Shown here: positions 5,468-7,103 of the stretch, in pieces | How the letters are laid out: every line of letters begins with the position of its first letter | Position numbering within the stretch: the first letter of the stretch is position 1 | From: Thermococcus sp. | GTDB taxonomy: Archaea; Methanobacteriota_B; Thermococci; Thermococcales; Thermococcaceae | Direction: 5' to 3' | Length of the DNA: 7,103 nucleotides | NCBI GenBank assembly: GCA_027001105.1 | Contig: JALTMZ010000049.1 | Location: forward strand, 1-7,103 | Translations under genes and position numbers: made by a program | The notes under the pieces: generated by a model | What the model was told of the DNA's origin: nothing | The model's database searches: none | The model's input: the letters and a program-made list of their open reading frames with translations, nothing else

Positions 5468-6187
5468 CTAAAGAACGCCTAATTCTATGAGATTAAGCAC
5501 TTTTACGGCATTATCTGCAATAATCCCGTCATATAATCCCTTTAATCTGGGCAACCAGAAGAGCTCATCCATTTCATAGTTCCACATAAAGACCTTAATT
5601 CCCAATCCTCTCACCCACTTTAAGAGGGCAATAAACATAGGGAACCCGACATAGCTGATGCCATCTAACGGCACGTGAAGAGAATATAACTTCAAGTTTC
5701 TTTTAAGCAATGCTACCTTGGCTATTCCCGTTTCCGTGACTATAGAAAATCCAAGCTTAGCTTCTTTGGAATGTTCCCTAATAAGTCTAAGTGTCTCAGG
5801 GCTTGGAGATGAGAATATGACCCTATCAAAACTATCAAACTCCTCAACAAGTTTTAAAAGAGGCTTTACAGCTTCTTTATCCTTCACGTCAATATTGAAA
5901 ATCGAGTTGGGAAACCTTTCAAAAACCTCATCCACGGTGGGGATAAATTTGCCATAAGGATGAAATTTTCTAAGGCTCTTTAGGTTCAATTCTTTAACAT
6001 ATTGCACTTCACCATTTGTCCTAAATTTGCCGTCATGAAGCGTAACCAGCTTTCCATCTTTTGTGAGCCAAACATCGAACTCAATTCCATCGGCTCCAGC
6101 TTTAATTGCCTTTTCAAAGGCTATTATGGTATTTTCTGGATACACACTCCTAAACCCGCTGTGTCCAAGGACTATGGTTTGGGGCAT
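5468..6187 (-). CDS. Glycerophosphodiester phosphodiesterase-like protein, divergent paralogue
   Basis: 239 residues, clearly the same fold as its neighbour: [25 protein letters not shown] and a C-terminal MWNYEMDELFWL line up with it. Key positions partly differ. Counting from the start used here, the HRG motif is HSG (H9, S10), so the conserved Arg is lost. The second motif is HDG (H51, D52) instead of HDE. The later acid is Asp (D100 in FNIDVKD) instead of Glu. Metal ligands E36 and D38 and both His are kept. It may act on another substrate, be weakly active, or be regulatory. I place the start at the ATG at 6187: GTGAT (6192-6196) is four bases upstream and the TATA-like TTTTTAAG near 6221-6228 sits correctly. 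The in-frame ATG at 6217 lies too close to that TATA box and has no ribosome site. Divergent from the permease. Confidence 0.88.
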   Translation of the reverse strand: MPQTIVLGHSGFRSVYPENTIIAFEKAIKAGADGIEFDVWLTKDGKLVTLHDGKFRTNGEVQYVKELNLKSLRKFHPYGKFIPTVDEVFERFPNSIFNIDVKDKEAVKPLLKLVEEFDSFDRVIFSSPSPETLRLIREHSKEAKLGFSIVTETGIAKVALLKRNLKLYSLHVPLDGISYVGFPMFIALLKWVRGLGIKVFMWNYEMDELFWLPRLKGLYDGIIADNAVKVLNLIELGVL

Positions 6188-6217
6188 GTTTATCACTGTT
6201 CCAATACACATGCTCAA

Positions 6218-6230
6218 AACTTAAAAATGT
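6218..6230. promoter_or_regulatory. Shared divergent promoter region between the second phosphodiesterase and the permease
   Basis: AACTTAAAAATG (6218-6229) can act as a TATA box in both directions: TTTTTAAG on the minus strand, with a start near 6200 for the phosphodiesterase, and TTAAAAAT on the plus strand, with a start near 6250 for the permease. The 91-bp gap has no better TATA candidate that keeps the permease ribosome site inside the transcript. The two genes are probably controlled together. Confidence 0.45.
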
Positions 6231-6231
6231 C

Positions 6232-6246
6232 TTGTCACTTAGACAA
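6232..6246. repeat. Inverted repeat at the permease promoter, candidate operator
   Basis: TTGTC-ACTTA-GACAA is a perfect 5-bp inverted repeat with a 5-base centre, next to the TATA box and overlapping the predicted start region of the permease transcript. Its size and position suit a dimeric repressor. A 5-bp arm can arise by chance, so confidence is limited. Confidence 0.35.
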
Positions 6247-6264
6247 AAATATGCATCAAATGCA

Positions 6265-6271
6265 GGAGGTG
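6265..6271 (+). promoter_or_regulatory. Ribosome binding site of the permease gene
   Basis: GGAGGTG is a full match to the archaeal anti-Shine-Dalgarno sequence, seven bases before the ATG at 6279. It fixes the start codon and suggests efficient translation. Confidence 0.8.
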
Positions 6272-6278
6272 TACAATA

Positions 6279-7103
6279 ATGAACGAGAAGTTCAGCTATA
6301 AGAGAATATTCATTCTGGGATTTGGATTTTTTGGGATAAGCATCATCTGGGCATTGTACAATGCTTATGTACCAATATTCTTGAAAGATTTTGCACTGAG
6401 CTCGTTTATAATTGGAATTGTAATGGTTATAGACAATGTCTTTGCAATAGTTATGCTCCCATATCTTGGAGCACTTAGCGATAAAACAAGGACAAGATTG
6501 GGGAGAAGAATGCCATACATCTTAATCGGTGCTCCTTCTGCAGCGATATTCTTTGCTTTGATACCAGTTGCAAGGGCACACAAGAACTTGGCTTTAATGA
6601 TGGGAACTATCATCTTGATGAACTTCTTCATGGCAGTCTTTAGGTCTCCAGTAATTGCCCTGATGCCGGATATAACACCTTCAAGATTTAGAAGCCAAGC
6701 AAACGGAATAATAAACTTCATGGGTGGATTAGGGGCACTCTTCGCTTATTTTGGAGGAAAGGCTCTCTATGATATTAACTATGCCCTGCCTTTCTATGTT
6801 GGAGCTGCAATGATGCTGATTGCCAACTTGCTGGTTGTTATATTTATAAAAGAACCAGATGAATACAGAAAGCCATCAAAGGAAAGGGTCAGCTTATGGG
6901 AACTGCTTAAGAAAACGGGCCACGAGAGCTTTGGGGAGCTGAAGGAGAACCTCAAAGATGTGTTTGCAAGCCAAGAGAAGAGCCTTCTATTCATCTTGCT
7001 GGCAATATTCTTGTGGTTCATAGCATTCAATTCCCTCGAAACATTCTTCACAAGCTATGCCAAGTTTGAGCTCGGGATAAAGGAGAGCACTGGGGCATTC
7101 TTG
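6279..7103 (+). CDS. MFS permease, GPH/SLC45-like sugar:cation symporter type (partial)
   Basis: 275 codons are visible and the gene is cut by the window edge, probably a bit over half of a 12-helix protein. Helices are predicted at about 10-31, 42-63, 80-98, 104-122, 142-162, 168-190 and 233-253. The loop between helices 2 and 3 carries the MFS signature GALSDKTRTRLGRRMPY (64-80), the form with paired Arg seen in sucrose/maltose-type and melibiose-type symporters. A second typical segment is SPVIALMPDITPSRFRSQANG (123-143), in the helix 4-5 loop. A charged loop (191-232) separates the two halves. It acts in the cytoplasmic membrane. Its divergent position beside glycerophosphodiester phosphodiesterases suggests uptake of glycerol, a glycerophosphodiester or a sugar glycoside, but substrate cannot be told from sequence. 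The start is fixed by GGAGGTG seven bases upstream. Confidence 0.88.
   Translation, partial: MNEKFSYKRIFILGFGFFGISIIWALYNAYVPIFLKDFALSSFIIGIVMVIDNVFAIVMLPYLGALSDKTRTRLGRRMPYILIGAPSAAIFFALIPVARAHKNLALMMGTIILMNFFMAVFRSPVIALMPDITPSRFRSQANGIINFMGGLGALFAYFGGKALYDINYALPFYVGAAMMLIANLLVVIFIKEPDEYRKPSKERVSLWELLKKTGHESFGELKENLKDVFASQEKSLLFILLAIFLWFIAFNSLETFFTSYAKFELGIKESTGAFL

Noticed and set aside
6191..6201. TATCAC-TGTTC as another possible TGR half-site
   Set aside because: The right half does not match, and on the minus strand the bases are simply the GTGAT ribosome site of the second phosphodiesterase.
6365..7051. Minus-strand open frames opposite the permease gene
   Set aside because: They lie antisense to a continuous MFS frame with a perfect ribosome site and family motifs.

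Overview
This window looks like part of a Thermococcales chromosome, probably Thermococcus or a close relative. The evidence is archaeal promoters (A/T-rich TATA boxes about 25 bp from the inferred transcription start, purine-rich BREs), Shine-Dalgarno sites of the GGAGGTGAT type, short leaders, K/E/I-rich proteins, and gene families typical of that order. The genus is inferred from memory of these families; no search was run.

Layout. Positions 1-2419 (minus strand) hold the glycerol catabolism genes: the N-terminal 266 codons of an FAD-dependent glycerol-3-phosphate dehydrogenase and a complete glycerol kinase (glpK), each with its own promoter. Positions 2420-2848 are a 429-bp gap carrying the glpK promoter, a strong palindrome upstream of it, about 300 bp with no supported gene, and the first full copy of a short hairpin repeat. 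Positions 2849-4583 are an accessory island of small genes: two small three-helix membrane proteins of unknown function on the plus strand, between them a HEPN/MNT (toxin-antitoxin type) pair on the minus strand, and at the far end a broken UPF0175 (predicted antitoxin) gene carrying two compensable frameshifts. Positions 4664-6187 hold two tandem glycerophosphodiester phosphodiesterase paralogues (minus strand), each with its own promoter. From 6279 to the end runs a divergent MFS sugar/cation-symporter-like permease, cut by the window edge.

How the genes work together. The phosphodiesterases would release sn-glycerol-3-phosphate and an alcohol from glycerophosphodiesters, for example from scavenged bacterial or eukaryotic lipids. 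Glycerol kinase makes the same glycerol-3-phosphate from glycerol, and the dehydrogenase oxidises it to dihydroxyacetone phosphate for glycolysis. The permease may import a substrate of this pathway, but its substrate cannot be read from the sequence. Archaeal membrane lipids use glycerol-1-phosphate, so this set is best read as catabolic. The toxin-antitoxin-like island splits the cluster in two.

The most notable structures are: a repeated promoter-hairpin element (TATATT-mA-CCCTTC-GGGA-GAAGGG-AAATA) lying exactly on promoters at 2795 and 3926, with a half copy in the glpK promoter at 2455; the two single-base homopolymer deletions in the UPF0175 gene; a second phosphodiesterase with an altered HRG motif; and a palindrome just upstream of the glpK promoter that is a candidate operator. 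No system here is demonstrably new. The best candidate for something undescribed is the pairing of small three-helix membrane proteins with this hairpin-promoter repeat around a HEPN/MNT module.
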